Below the pieces are notes generated by a model, which ran no database searches, was not told the DNA's origin, and saw only the letters and a list, made by a program, of their open reading frames with translations. A stretch of DNA of 64,000 nucleotides from Polyodon spathula. Taxonomy: Eukaryota > Chordata > Actinopteri > Acipenseriformes > Polyodontidae. Made by a program: the position numbers and the translations under genes. This document shows, piece after piece, positions 1-10,842 of the stretch (its first letter is position 1; every line of letters starts with the position of its first letter). The stretch is taken from the NCBI RefSeq assembly GCF_017654505.1, contig NC_054535.1, positions 41,296,664 to 41,360,663 on the forward strand, given 5' to 3'.

Positions 1-348
1 CTCCTTGGTAGTACCACTGTATGTTCACGATTTCTCCATCACTTCTGAAGTCTGTGGCGCTATTCTTGTAAGCATCCAAACAGACCAGAAAAGTATGAGG
101 TGAGATAATACTGCATACATCTTTCTCTGATAAGAACTTGACAGTAACATTGATTGAAATTATGTATTAAACCTTATGGGAAGAATTTGAGAATTTGATA
201 AAAAAAAAAAAAAAAAACCTTTAAAGGTTCTTTGTTTAAAATGTGTGAAGAATCTGACATTCATATAACAGAGACTCTATGAGCTTTGATCGTAGAGAGG
301 TTGTTTGTAAGTTGAACTGTTGGAGCGTAGCCCAGAAGAAACTTGCAG

Positions 349-412
<64 letters not shown>

Positions 413-640
413 GTTGCTGAAAGACTATATATCTCTATCTACTATATATACGATACTTTCTGATTTGGAGGCCCGTGATAAGTCGTGAGAAAGACTAAAC
501 CTCCGGGCACTATCTCAGCACTATTTTCAAGAGCTGACCTGACAGGAGGGGTCTATTAGGTAAGTACTTGTTGACTGTATAATTTTCAGTTATTATTGTG
601 TTCATTTATTTACACTAATAGTTAAAAAAAATAATAATAA
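1..640. other. Gene-free left edge
   Basis: No recognisable exon. The stretch holds a poly-A run near 200-217 and a long (AT)n microsatellite at 350-411. A short open reading on the minus strand near 1-80 resembles no family I know. Missing upstream ACO1 exons were looked for here and not seen. Confidence 0.6.
350..411. repeat. (AT)n microsatellite
   Basis: About 60 bases of uninterrupted AT dinucleotides. The open reading frame across it (279-488) is a by-product of the repeat. Confidence 0.95.
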
Positions 641-1405
641 TAATAATTGTGCGTATATTGTGCACTACAGCCTGTTGTTTATGTCCCACTGTGGCCTTGT
701 GCCCTGCATATAGTCCAGTATAGTCGAGAGTTGTGAGGTTTACAGATACTGTCTGAACAGATGTGTCTTGAGGAGGTGCTGGAAGGTGGTCAGGGACTAA
801 AGTCCTGGCATCCGTGGGTAGGTCATTCCACCGCAAGGGTAGAGGTAGTCTGCCGGTGGTGGAGGAGCAGAGGGGGCGAGAGGTAGTGTAGGGAGAAATG
901 ATAGTCTGGAGATAGGAGGGAGCAGAAAGGTCAAGACAGCAATAGGCAATTACAAGAGTTTTAATTGGATGCGAGCGGCAATATGGAGACAGTGCAGAGA
1001 GTGTAGCAGTGGTGTAGCGTAGGAGAACCGAGGAAGGGAAAAGCGAACAGAAAAGTTTTGGATGAGATGGAGGGGACGGATAGCAAAGGCAGGAAGGCCG
1101 GCCAGGAGGGAGTTGCAGTAATCAAGGCGGGACAGTACCAGGGTCTGAACTTGGAGATGCGTGGATTAATTGGTGAGGAAGGGAAGAATTCTGCATATGT
1201 TGCTGAGGAAGGAACGAGAGGATCATTCCAGAGTAGAAATGTGCTGAGAATAGGAGAGGGAGGGGTCGAGGGTAACACCAAGGTTCTTGGTGGATGAGGA
1301 GGGAGAGAGGGTGGTGGATTCAAGAGGAATAGAGATAGAGAGATCAGCAGAGATAGAAATGGGAACTTGAGTATTCCAAATTCTGAGAATGTTTTGTAAT
1401 CCCAC
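640..1405 (-). mobile_element. L2-like LINE reverse transcriptase relic
   Basis: Read on the minus strand in shifting frames, the region gives the end of a non-LTR reverse transcriptase: KNLGVTLDPSLSYSQHIS near 1235-1290, then SRLDYCNSLLAGLPAF near 1100-1140, then KTLVIAYCCLDLSAPSYLQT near 900-965, and finally LRWNDLPTDART near 800-835. This order (LGVTLD, DYCNSLLAGLP, APSYLQ, WNDLPTDVR) is typical of L2/Maui-clade LINE carboxy ends in fish. Several frameshifts show that it is dead. It accounts for the 148-residue minus-strand frame here. Confidence 0.75.
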
Positions 1406-1778
1406 ACTTTTCTCTCAACTATGTCTGCAGGACTGAAAAATAATATGGTTAGGGATTGTATTAATAAAGCATTGGTCTAGTACAGTAAGTACACTTCTGC
1501 CATATGACATAGGTTTTAAAGGTTTGTTTACTTTTAAGAGATATCTTTTACCTTTTGTAATTTTCTATAGAGTGGAGTGGCATGTTTCAATAACATTTTT
1601 AATTTTTTCTTGACACTTAAACCCTTTGAAAAAATATCTCCTTGTTATTTCCCTGGGACATGTGGTGAACAGTGACCTTCTGTGGTAGAAAATGGGACTG
1701 CGGTAACACACTTTATACCATTAATGATTTCATGGATATGCTGTATTTATAAAAAAAAAAAAAAAGCATTTTGCTCAG
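1406..1778. other. Gene-free stretch before first ACO1 exon
   Basis: AT-rich sequence with a poly-A run at 1751-1765, ending in a splice acceptor (CAG at 1776-1778) for the first recognisable ACO1-like exon. Nothing else was seen. Confidence 0.5.
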
Positions 1779-1879
1779 GAAGAGACAAAGACAAGCTAAG
1801 TTACATTACCAGGTATCTCAAAGCGGTCGGGATGTTCAGAGACTTCAGCGACTCTTCTCGGGGCCCCAACTTTACCCAG
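1779..1879 (+). pseudogene. ACO1: ACO1 pseudogene exon ([10 protein letters not shown]...DFTQ-type)
   Basis: CAG acceptor at 1776-1778 and GT donor at 1880. The translation runs from [20 protein letters not shown] to GPNFTQ, closely matching the ACO1 segment just before the VVELDL exon. No lesion inside this exon. Confidence 0.9.
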
Positions 1880-2445
1880 GTACTACTGTTATGTTACTAA
1901 AGGTGGTTCCTGTTGCATTGTTTCAGCTTTCAAATTTTGGTGTTCATAAAAGATTCTTGTATTTGACACTGCAATGTGGGCTTCCCTGTAATTCCCTGTG
2001 TGCATGCATTGGAGAGCCCATTCCCTTGTGGTGTTAAGTAAGTAGTTCATTCCTCTCCTGTCCTGGGTCTCTTTTTTTTAATCTGCCTGTGAAGGCGCAA
2101 TCATTCTGAATTGTTTGATGGTTTTGTGATTCTTGAAACCACCTAAATAATTTCACAGGATTCAAATACAAGCCTGCAAAGGTAAAAAGCTAGTTATGCA
2201 TTTGGTCATTGTACCAGCTACATTACTTTCTTGCAAGTGATGCTGTTACATATAATCACAATGTATGTTTGAACCGAATGATGTTCAAACAGCTTCAAAA
2301 ACGTAATTTCCACTGTAACGTGTTTGAAAAAAGAACCTCTTTTGAAACGGTCATGAATACTTTGTGTACAGTTTACTAAAAAAAACAGTCATACCTTTGA
2401 AGAGTCCAAACAGATTTATATTCTATCGTCCTTGTTTCCCCCCAA

Positions 2446-2562
2446 GTGGTAAAGCTGGACCTCAGTACTGTAGTCCCCTGCTGCAGTGGCCCCAAACGCC
2501 CCCAAGACAAAGTAGTTGTTTCTGAAATGAAGAAATATTTTGAAAGCTGTTTAGGTGCAAAT
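2446..2562 (+). pseudogene. ACO1: ACO1 pseudogene exon ([13 protein letters not shown])
   Basis: The translation contains [20 protein letters not shown]. The acceptor region reads CCCAAG followed by TGG. Using the AG leaves the exon one base out of phase with the upstream exon, so one G of the usual AG-GTG boundary seems to be lost. Donor GTAAGA at 2563. Confidence 0.85.
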
Positions 2563-3323
2563 GTAAGACGTTATTTCAATTTATTAGACTATAATCATGT
2601 AAAGGCTATAATCACAAACAAGAACACCTGTATGATTTTCCACGATGAAGCACAGCAAACAAGACAAAACAAAGCTGTCAAGCTGGAAAAACTGACCCGA
2701 AACAAACAAAATTGTCTATAAATATAATCAATATAAATTGGAACTATAAAATAATTTTTCTCTCCCCTATTTACTTTTCTTTTATTATTAATAGCTATGC
2801 CGTGTTAGCATTGCTTACAATTGTGGTATAAAACTTTTTTTCCAGTAACCAGTGCCATACAAATGGAAAAACTTGTACAGTAGTACAATTGTGATAACTA
2901 ACAGTGCACTGCAGTTAACATTGTTAATAAGTGGGCTATATAGATATTTACTCACAGCCAGTGTTTATTTATTCAGAAACCTGTGGTGGCTGTCCTTTAT
3001 CCCTTTGCTCAACACCCACCCCCTCCTATCAAACAGCTCTGTGACAGCTGACAAATGGTAAACATGGTTCGACATTCCATTTAACATAACATTTGCTCTT
3101 CCAGTGAGATGCTAATTAGAACTTTTAGCTTTTTAGAAGCCAAATCTAGCAGACTTGCCATGTATTTGTTTAATTAAAGGATAGGCTATGTTCACATACA
3201 TTGCTGTTCTTTGTAATGAATTTACCATGTGAATGTAAGGCAGATATTGAAATAACAAGGGAGAACATATTTATTTTTAATAGAATAATTTTTTTTTTTT
3301 CTTTTTGCACTTGTCTTTTGTAG

Positions 3324-3483
3324 CAAGAATTTAAAGGTTTCCAAATTGCACTTGAACATCATGCTGCCAAAGTCAGTTTTAAATACGACGTCCAGGAGTT
3401 TGCCCTCTCCCATGGGTCTGTGGTGATAGCAGCCATCACCAGCTGTACCAACACCAGCATCCCCTCCGTCATTCTGGGTGCAA
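3324..3483 (+). pseudogene. ACO1: ACO1 pseudogene exon with first cluster cysteine
   Basis: TAG acceptor at 3321-3323. It codes [13 protein letters not shown] and [20 protein letters not shown]; the cysteine of SCTN is the first 4Fe-4S ligand of the family. The donor context is A-GTATCC where a G before GT would be expected; joined to the next exon this makes Arg in place of the conserved Gly. Confidence 0.9.
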
Positions 3484-3867
3484 GTATCCATCCCTACCAT
3501 GTCCCCATGGTTTTAAACTCTCATACATTCTCATTCAACAAATTAACATCACAAAACAATACAAAAAATACTCCAAATGAGTATTACAACAGACTATTAA
3601 CATAGCAGGGCTACCAGCAGGAAAAAATAAAAGCAGGATCAACACCTATTGCAATTTTAAAAAAAAGTTTAATATTTGAAATCACTAGTTAACATTGTCT
3701 TGTTATGATTTTCAATTGCTTGGATTTAAACCTGTTTTTTTTAAACCCATTTTTAATTGACAAAAATCAATAAATGCATACTAGAATGCCAAAAGACCCT
3801 GACAAAAATGGAAGTGTCAACAAGAGCCAGAAACTGCTTTTGGATGATTTTTCTTTTTCTTTTTAAG

Positions 3868-4003
3868 GGTTGTTGGCTAAGAAGGCCTTTGAAGCAAGGC
3901 TCAGTGTGAAGCCTTATGTGAAAACCAGCCTGTTGCCTTGAAGTGGGGTTGTCACTTACTACCTGAAAGAGAGTGGAGTGATGCCTTTCCTCTCACAGCT
4001 GGG
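3868..4003 (+). pseudogene. ACO1: ACO1 pseudogene exon with in-frame TGA
   Basis: It codes LLAKKAFEARLSVKPYVKTS, then a TGA at 3939-3941 where the family has GGA (glycine of SPGSGVVTYYL), then SGVVTYYLKESGVMPFLSQL. A single G-to-T change explains the stop. Confidence 0.9.
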
Positions 4004-4514
4004 GTAGTTGTCATATGTGTATTCACTTTTCCAAATAATAAATCTCTACCAGAGTTTAGTCTACCAAAGGACTGAGAGCCAAAAGACACTGAGGTATAGC
4101 TTTTCCAGATGGACACTTTTTATTTAATCTTGTTTTATGCTGACCACTGCCCTTGCATCCTGATGATAATAGCGAGCACCACTTTTCTAATTACAAATTT
4201 GACTGCGAAATAGATCAGTATGTACCAGTTGAGATTTATGGGAGTCTGTCTTTCATTAGAAGATAATGTATTCCCTTCTAAATTGTGTGCTTTAGTTTAA
4301 TTTCATGTCTGGACATCTGGTGACTAAAGCTAAAATTGAAGAATGATTTGTGTGGTTGCTTGAAAAAAGATATTGCCTTTGCTTGCTGCATCATTTTAGT
4401 TTTAACATAATAATTCCATAGTTACAGATGTTTCCCAAATAGCCTTGCATAAGCTCATCATAAAATAACATCCCTCTCTGATTGGCTGTTGTATTTTTCA
4501 CCCTCCCCCAATAG

Positions 4515-4599
4515 ATTTGAAGTGGTCGGCTATGGCTGCATGACATGCATTGGAAACAGCGGGCCTATCCCAGAACCAGTTGTGGAAGCCATTACTCAG
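4515..4599 (+). pseudogene. ACO1: ACO1 pseudogene exon with second and third cluster cysteines
   Basis: It codes [19 protein letters not shown] and then EPVVEAITQ. The CxxC pair that holds the iron-sulfur cluster is intact. Clean AG acceptor and GTAAAT donor. Confidence 0.92.
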
Positions 4600-4926
4600 G
4601 TAAATGGGTGACCAGTACAATACAAATAAATAAAAGGTTTTAACCTGCAGACACTTTTTCTAAAGGCCTTTAAACCAAAATGCAGTTTTTCCGTGAAAGG
4701 AAAACAATCTGTTAATATTTTCGAATGTGACAAAATCTTAAATTAACCTCCCGAATTGCTTGTTACTAGTGTTGTAACATTTACGGTTGTTAACTTCTAT
4801 TCTTTTATATATTAAAAAAAAAAAAAACCCACAATGTATATAATCCAATATTTAGTTTTAGTGCTCTCAGATTTATAATTTCTGGAAGATGGTGTTTCAA
4901 TGTGTTGTATCTATCGGTGTATTCAT

Positions 4927-5083
4927 GGGGATCTTGTGGCTGTGGGGATACTATCTGGAAACAGAAACTTTGAAGGGCGTGTCCACTGCAACTCCCGCAC
5001 CAATTACTTAGCGTTTCCTCCACTGGTCATTGCTTATGCCATTGCTGGGACCGTACAGATGGACTTTGAGAAAGAACCTCTGG
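4927..5083 (+). pseudogene. ACO1: ACO1 pseudogene exon lacking its AG acceptor
   Basis: It codes [20 protein letters not shown] and ends at DFEKEPL. The bases before the expected exon start read TTCAT rather than TTCAG, so the obligatory acceptor AG is gone. The donor GGTAAG is intact. Confidence 0.9.
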
Positions 5084-5433
5084 GTAAGATGCCTGGACAC
5101 TGTGGGCACTGGGTAGCTCTGTGGTTTGGCAATGTTGTTGTTTGACAGTGTCTGGAGGCCTGTGCTGCAGAGCGTTAGGGTTCTACAGTAGGAACACAGT
5201 GTAAATCTTTGATGTTTTCTTCCAATGGTATTTCGATTTCTGTTTCACACATTTACACTTGAATTAGGTTGCAGAGTGTAGATCTATAGAGTGTAGAGTG
5301 CACTGAGCTAGAATTAAGAGCATGTTTGACTGGTGCAGTGACTGTTGTTAAAGTGTCTGAGAGCAAACTATTTGTACAAAAAAAAGTTGAATCCAAATGA
5401 ACCTTAACACATAATACATATCTATGGTTGTAG

Positions 5434-5557
5434 GTGTCAACCCACAAGGAAAATAAATCTTTCTGAGGTGCATCTGGCCAACCAGGGATGAGATCCAAGC
5501 GATCGAGTGTCAGTTTGTCTTTCCAGCAATGTTCAAGGAGATTTACGAAAAATTGAG
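5434..5557 (+). pseudogene. ACO1: ACO1 pseudogene exon with TAA and frameshift
   Basis: It codes VNPQGK, then TAA at 5454-5456, then [20 protein letters not shown]. Near the 3' end the run of A bases (5546-5552) is one short of the family pattern, which throws the exon out of frame with the next one. Confidence 0.9.
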
Positions 5558-5916
5558 GTGGGTCGCTTGAGAGTTCTCAGTATCCAGCACAGCAGCAGTT
5601 AATTGTATGTGGAGAGGTAATTATATTTGAATTCTTCTTTAAATCCACACCTGTCTAATCTGACATTATTGTTATGACAGTATATACTTGATTCCCTTTC
5701 AAGTATGAAATGTAACCATACCTTTACCTCCTAAAGACCCGAATCCTGACTATTGTATTCCAAAGCTGAGCCAACTCACCGAGCCTGTGACGCAGATCTG
5801 CTCTTACAGATCTCTGTACCATTTTTACTTTCAAGATTGACCTAATCGGAGAGCCTTAAGTACTTTGTTGTTTCTATCTGTGTATAAATAAATAAATAAA
5901 CAAATAAATATAATAT

Positions 5917-5931
5917 ACTGTGTGTGTGTGT

Positions 5932-6013
<82 letters not shown>
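5917..6013. repeat. (TG)n(TA)n microsatellite
   Basis: A short TG run (about 5919-5933) is followed by about 80 bases of TA with one slip, in an ACO1 pseudogene intron. Confidence 0.95.
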
Positions 6014-6016
<3 letters not shown>

Positions 6017-6859
6017 CAATCGACCCTGGTGCAGATCTATTCTTTTTGCCCTATGTGAATTCTAACCAGTCTGGAGGCAGATTGTTTGTAATCACACCAG
6101 CCCTGGGTTCACGCAAAATGTATGATCATATTTATTTAAATCTTCATACACTGTAAAGTTTCTGCTAGCTCTGGAAATCAGATCTATTCAACAGAGTCAG
6201 TTGGTAATAGCTTTGATGCTAAGTAGTCCCAGTCCTTCATTTGACATTTTTTATTATTATTTTGAGTTTTTAAGCATACAGATTTTAAAGCAGAGCAAAA
6301 CGATTGTAAAATGGATACATGTATTATGGATTATCTTGTATTTATTGCATCTTGTAAAGCGCTTTGTGATGGTGTTGATAATGTTTAAAAGTAAACCATT
6401 AAGAGTTTCTAAATATGTGTGTTGTGTTTCTTTGTTTTTGTTTTTTTTTAAATAGAAACTAGTAGGAACTTTTGAACCTGCTGAAATGGAATCAACAGAA
6501 GAGTCTGTGAGATAGCATTTGCTGGAGGGAATGTTTAGTAGCATCGCATTTCCCCCGCCCAACACCAAAGCGAGTAGCTTGTTGTCGGTGCTCACACAGC
6601 AAGTGCCCAGTCCTGAGTTCATGTTGAATGTCTGTACTGTATTGTTGGTCCCTGATTAAAGTCATCTTGTTGAAGACGGCACCTGGAATGGTTTTCGATT
6701 GTTGAAACCCACATAAAGTCTCTGAAAAGTCTTACACAACATTAAGTCACATCAATAAATCATAAATTTGAGATATCCCTTTTAAATTTTACAGTGGCGG
6801 GGCTACAGGGGGGGGGCTAAGTTAAAGGGCTTCAGCACCTCCAAGCCCCCCCACCCCCA

Positions 6860-7645
6860 AGTACTGTCGTCCCTGTCCGTATCAGTCCTGACTTTTTGCC
6901 AAAGACTATCTTGCGTTCCATGTCAACCAGTCTGTGGAATTGAAGGCTTTCCATCCACCTCATTCCCAGTCTGACAGCTCCATACTCTGCCCAGTTTGGG
7001 CCCTGGTTTACGATGTTGACAGGACGAAAAGTTGGAAGCAGTCCAAACAATGTTTGGGGTGAAAGGCTATGGGGTGAAGCCCTGTCTAAGCAGCAGTTGT
7101 CCATGTGGATAGCAGATGGTCAGGACTGCCTATGAGTTGGCCAACTTGCCCCCTCCAGAAAAGCTCATTCCACCAGGGGCATGGTATCTTTGCAGGCTTT
7201 ATTCTAGGATGCATCTGTCAAAGACATATGCAATGCAGCGGTGTGGGCTATTCCCCATACCTTACTAGGTTCTACAGACTGAATATAGTGGATCCTCAAA
7301 ACCCTGGCTTTGGAACTAAAGTGTTAAGGGTGGCTTCCGAGTCGACCCTTACAACAAAGGCATAGAGGTGAGTTTCTCCATCCATTTTTTCACCCTAGCT
7401 AATTACTGGCATTCCGAATAGTAATGCACAGGACAGTCTCTCGGCTTAGCCTTGTAGCATTCCAGTTGTTCTGCAATCTTGCCCTTGCGATGGCTTGGAT
7501 ATATTGACCCATTCACTAATGGTTACATTTCTGACTTCAAAGGGAAAGTTAAGCTATTATCATAACCCTGGTTCCCTGAAATAGAAATGCAACCATTAAC
7601 CTTTCTATTTCAGAGGACTAGGGTTATGATAATAACTTAACATTC
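6860..7645 (+). mobile_element. DIRS-like (tyrosine-recombinase) retroelement 3' relic
   Basis: From about 7166 one frame reads AHSTRGMVSLQALF, then after a stop DASVKDICNAAVWAIPHT. After a frameshift it reads FYRLNIVDPQNPGFGTKVLR at about 7270-7340. AHSTRG...ICNAAVW...FYRLN is the carboxy-terminal signature of the tyrosine recombinase of fish DIRS-like elements. The terminal part contains AACCCTGGTTCCCTGAAATA, a motif I associate with DIRS ends, arranged as an inverted repeat. Stops and frameshifts make it dead. Confidence 0.7.
7548..7641. repeat. Inverted repeat (37-bp arms) at DIRS-like end
   Basis: The arms at 7548-7584 and 7605-7641 are reverse complements with about four mismatches and a 20-base spacer. 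The spacer itself pairs with the stretch just left of the first arm (near 7519-7530), so there are nested complementary blocks, as expected from DIRS-type termini. Confidence 0.8.
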
Positions 7646-8769
7646 TACATATTTTATGTTGAGGAAAGCCATACAATACCACCTACTGTATTTACAGTAT
7701 AATCGTAAATCTCGAAAAAACTACTCACTTCTAAATCTTTTGTAGTCATTTTTGTATTACTTTAGTATAAATACATGTTAATTTGGATTCATATGTTGTT
7801 TTTTTTCTGACTTTATGTGAACAAAAAGACACATACATGCCCGTTTTCCCATTGGAAATAGTGATATTTTGAAGTTTGTGGGGAAGAATAGCCATTTTCT
7901 ATACTTTTGAGGCATAAGCAATTAGGAAATAACACTTACTACCCAGGAAAAAAAATTGTGTTACATAGTGTTATTCTTCCAATAAATGATACAAAGCAAC
8001 TTGAATGGGTGTTGCCCCCTAAATAACCTTTATTCATTGGATGAAATGTGGGATGTTTTTAAATTGAGGCTTAGAATTCTACCAAATAATGACCTGTGTC
8101 AAACTGTTAATTTTTCATGACAACACGTTTAAAATAAAATTAAAAATTGCAAGAAATCTACAGAAAAACAAGGTTCTTGGGGTGTTGTGGCACAAAAACT
8201 AATTTTACTCAAATTATGTTCGACACTGACTATAGGCCTAGGTCCTTTTTGGTGGTTGAAATGCAATATTTGTCATTTCAACAGAGGCCATAATATCTAA
8301 AATGTCCTTAAAGAGATTCAATCTAAATTCTGTGAGCCAGCTCAACCAAGGCATTAAAACAAAAATTGAATGTGTCATTTTAGCATGTTCATTATCTGCC
8401 ACAATTATTTGGTTCCAAGACATATCTTATATATTTACATTTTCAAAAATTGTTTGATTTGATAAACCACAAACTAGAAACTGCATGATTTCCTCAGTTC
8501 TCAGAATGCACATGCACCTTTGTATTAGATGGAGTCTGTCCACACATCCTGGTGCTCAAACAGACACTATAAAAACAAATAGAGGTTATACTTAAATGGA
8601 CACTATAAAAAACGAATGGAGTTTATAAAAACAAGCTCTGAACAAATTGGGGTTGGTTTTGCAAAAGCATTTTTACTTTGTGTGACAAAGTGAAAAATAA
8701 ATAAATATTAATCAATTGCTAAAATGAGGACTTTAATGAAATTCTGTTTTTTTCTGTCTCTTCCTTTAG

Positions 8770-8874
8770 ACAGTCGATGAATGTTGGAATGCTTTAAAAG
8801 CACCTTCTGATGAGCTGTACACCTGGGACCCCAAATCAACATACATCAAATCACTGCCTTTCTTTGAAAGTCTG
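8770..8874 (+). pseudogene. ACO1: ACO1 pseudogene exon (TVDECWNAL)
   Basis: It codes [20 protein letters not shown] and [14 protein letters not shown], with a good TAG acceptor and GTGAGT donor. No lesion inside. It lies 3.2 kb from the previous exon; the DIRS-like relic sits in that intron. Confidence 0.9.
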
Positions 8875-9436
8875 GTGAGTATTCTATATTATTTTCTCAT
8901 AGATCAGCATTCTGGCACCACTTTAGTTAGTAAATTAGCTTAACCATATGCAGTGACCAGGCTGTTTTACACCTTCAATTATCCCAAAATGCACATAGTG
9001 TGTTTTTCTAAACTAATTGTTTAAATGGGAGTAGTATATGAAATGTGTTTCTTTTGTAGTTGTTTGAATCAGTTTCTGGAAAATTACCCAATTTTTTGAA
9101 CATTTTCAAATCAGGCTGGCTCAACCACATTCAATGTATTCCCAGCATTTGTCTAATGTCAGAATGTTCAATAACACATAGGGCAGGAGTCAAACATGAT
9201 ATATCCCCTTCCTCCCTCTGATCCACAGGCTTGGAATTTGTTGTTTTGTCGTTTCCCACTGAGATAGGACTTCTGTTTTTCAGGAAGCAAAATATTTAAA
9301 ACTGACAGGTTGAAACAGCAGCTGTGCCTTCTAATTGAGAAAGCTTAGCTGAAAAAACAAACAAGATCCTTTGAGTTACAGCTAGTTCTTTTTTATTTCA
9401 TTAGATTTCTGTAACGACCTAGCTTTACTTTCACAG

Positions 9437-9578
9437 ACTGTAGGTCTCCAGACCCCAAGTCGATAACTGATGCATATGTGCTGTTAAACTTGGGAGACTC
9501 TGTGACAACAGACCACATCTCCCCTGCTGGGAACATTGCAAGAAACAGCCTTGCAGCACGCTATCTATCTGGCAGAGG
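9437..9578 (+). pseudogene. ACO1: ACO1 pseudogene exon with one-base loss
   Basis: The start reads TVGLQT. After a lost C in the C run at 9453-9456 the frame shifts and gives [20 protein letters not shown], then [17 protein letters not shown]. The [13 protein letters not shown] active-site motif is unchanged. Confidence 0.9.
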
Positions 9579-9865
9579 GTAAGAAAAGGGAAGTTAATTT
9601 GCTACACGTATTTCTGAAATCATTTATATATATTTTTAAATGCACTGACAGAAGTAGAAACGTTCAATAAATACTGTTTATTGAAACCCGTGTTAACAGA
9701 TTTGGGACATGTTTATTTTTTACTGTTCTTTTGTAAGCAAAAAATGTATACAGTTGGTAACATTCAGTAGTCCAAGATTCTTGCTGATCAAGGTCCATGA
9801 AACCAGTCTGGTAATGCTTCAGAAATTGCAAGTAACAAGTCTATAATAATGTTATGAGCTAACTG

Positions 9866-9868
<3 letters not shown>

Positions 9869-9928
<60 letters not shown>

Positions 9929-9929
9929 G
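9869..9929. repeat. (ATT)n microsatellite
   Basis: About 60 bases of ATT repeats in an ACO1 pseudogene intron. Confidence 0.95.
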
Positions 9930-10293
9930 ATCTTTCATTTTTTACTGTTGTTTCTACTTAGATAATTGCCAAATACTCTGGCAAATATGCCCTTTTTTAA
10001 CATTTTAAAAGCTGAATTTCTGAACAATTGTAATTTCTACCCTCTACAGCTTTGTGTTTAGTAAACTGAAAATCTGTATGAAACCAAAGTTTCGGGGAGG
10101 ATAGAAATCGCAGCCCTTGTGATAATTTTTCAGCTTTTGGTTTTGGATAAAAAAAGGTATTTTTTGAATGGTTAATAGTCATTATAAACAATGACCTAAC
10201 AAGAACAACAATATAGAATGATAGAGAACACAATAGAACAAATGTGTGGTGAATCTGGCCCAGTTTGGCATTAGCATCTTTTTTCTCTTGCAG

Positions 10294-10441
10294 TCTGGCC
10301 TCCCAAGAATTCAGCTTGTATGGGTCTCGCCGTGACTGCATCGTTGCCACGGCGAGGGGCACCTTTGCAAATATCCGTCTCTTTAACAAGTTCCTGAGCA
10401 AACAAGCACCACAAACCCTTCGTTTACCTTCTGGAGAAACA
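10294..10441 (+). pseudogene. ACO1: ACO1 pseudogene exon ([14 protein letters not shown])
   Basis: It codes [15 protein letters not shown], then [20 protein letters not shown]. The usual GNDAVM after GSRR is replaced by DCIVAT, which suggests relaxed constraint. CAG acceptor and GT donor are intact. Confidence 0.9.
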
Positions 10442-10607
10442 GTGAGAGAACCTTTATTGTGCTATTTAGTTACAGTACCAATTTTTGTTTTTACTGGAGG
10501 CAAGGAGTGGCTTTTGATTTGTGTACCATAGAGGGTTAATACAGCAGCATGTAGTGATCTGTCGCATACAGTTGAATGTCATTGATGGTTTTATTTCCCC
10601 CTGACAG

Positions 10608-10730
10608 CTTGATGTGTTTGATGCCGCTGAGTGATATCAGCAGGCTGACCTTCCTATTATCATCCTGACAGGGAAGGAGTATGGATCAGGCAGCTCAAGA
10701 GACTGGGAAGCAAAGGGACCTTTCCTTTTG
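10608..10730 (+). pseudogene. ACO1: ACO1 pseudogene exon with TGA, last one found
   Basis: It codes LDVFDAAE, then TGA at 10632-10634 (Arg CGA to TGA in the family pattern), then [20 protein letters not shown] and [12 protein letters not shown]. Donor GTAGGA at 10731. The following family exon (GIKAVLAESYE) was not found before CER1. Confidence 0.92.
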
Positions 10731-10761
10731 GTAGGACATGATAGTCAGAATATCATCCTGT

Positions 10762-10796
10762 TTCTTCTTTTTCTTCTTCTTCTTCTTCTTCTTCTT

Positions 10797-10827
<31 letters not shown>

Positions 10828-10842
10828 AGAAGAAGAAGAAGA
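10762..10842. repeat. (CTT)n run ending in an (AAG)n palindrome
   Basis: About 60 bases of CTT repeats flow directly into AAG repeats through a TTAA centre near 10827. The last 16 bases of CTT and the first 16 of AAG form a perfect palindrome. Confidence 0.9.

Larger units (their letters stand above)
1779..10730 (+). pseudogene. ACO1: Unprocessed ACO1 (cytosolic aconitase / iron-regulatory protein 1) pseudogene, partial
   Basis: Ten exons match vertebrate ACO1 from roughly residue 335 to 790 of about 889: 1779-1879, 2446-2562, 3324-3483, 3868-4003, 4515-4599, 4927-5083, 5434-5557, 8770-8874, 9437-9578, 10294-10441, plus an eleventh at 10608-10730. Introns are retained, so this is not a retrocopy. 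The family converts citrate to isocitrate with a 4Fe-4S cluster, or binds iron-responsive elements in mRNA when the cluster is lost. Motifs still readable are SCTNTS and GCMTC (cluster cysteines), [27 protein letters not shown] and GSSRDW. Lesions are TGA at 3939-3941, TAA at 5454-5456, TGA at 10632-10634, one-base losses near 5546-5552 and 9452-9456, a missing AG acceptor before 4927, and a phase break at 2446. The [11 protein letters not shown] wording fits ACO1 rather than IREB2. The first third would lie left of the window; the last exons are not found before CER1. Confidence 0.93.

Noticed and set aside
1..90. Minus-strand stretch reading like a short exon (NIQWYYQG)
   Set aside because: No family recognised, too short, at the window edge, and not an ACO1 segment.
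279..488. 69-codon open frame rich in Tyr-Ile
   Set aside because: It is the translation of an (AT)n microsatellite; the same applies to frames at 5831-6156 and 44313-44607.
961..1407. 148-codon minus-strand open frame
   Set aside because: It overlaps an L2-like LINE relic; the real coding trace runs in other, broken frames.
1779..10730. Naming the aconitase copy IREB2 or mitochondrial ACO2
   Set aside because: [20 protein letters not shown] and SCTNTS fit ACO1; IREB2 has GCSTC...NTAPLS and its extra insert, and ACO2 is far more diverged.
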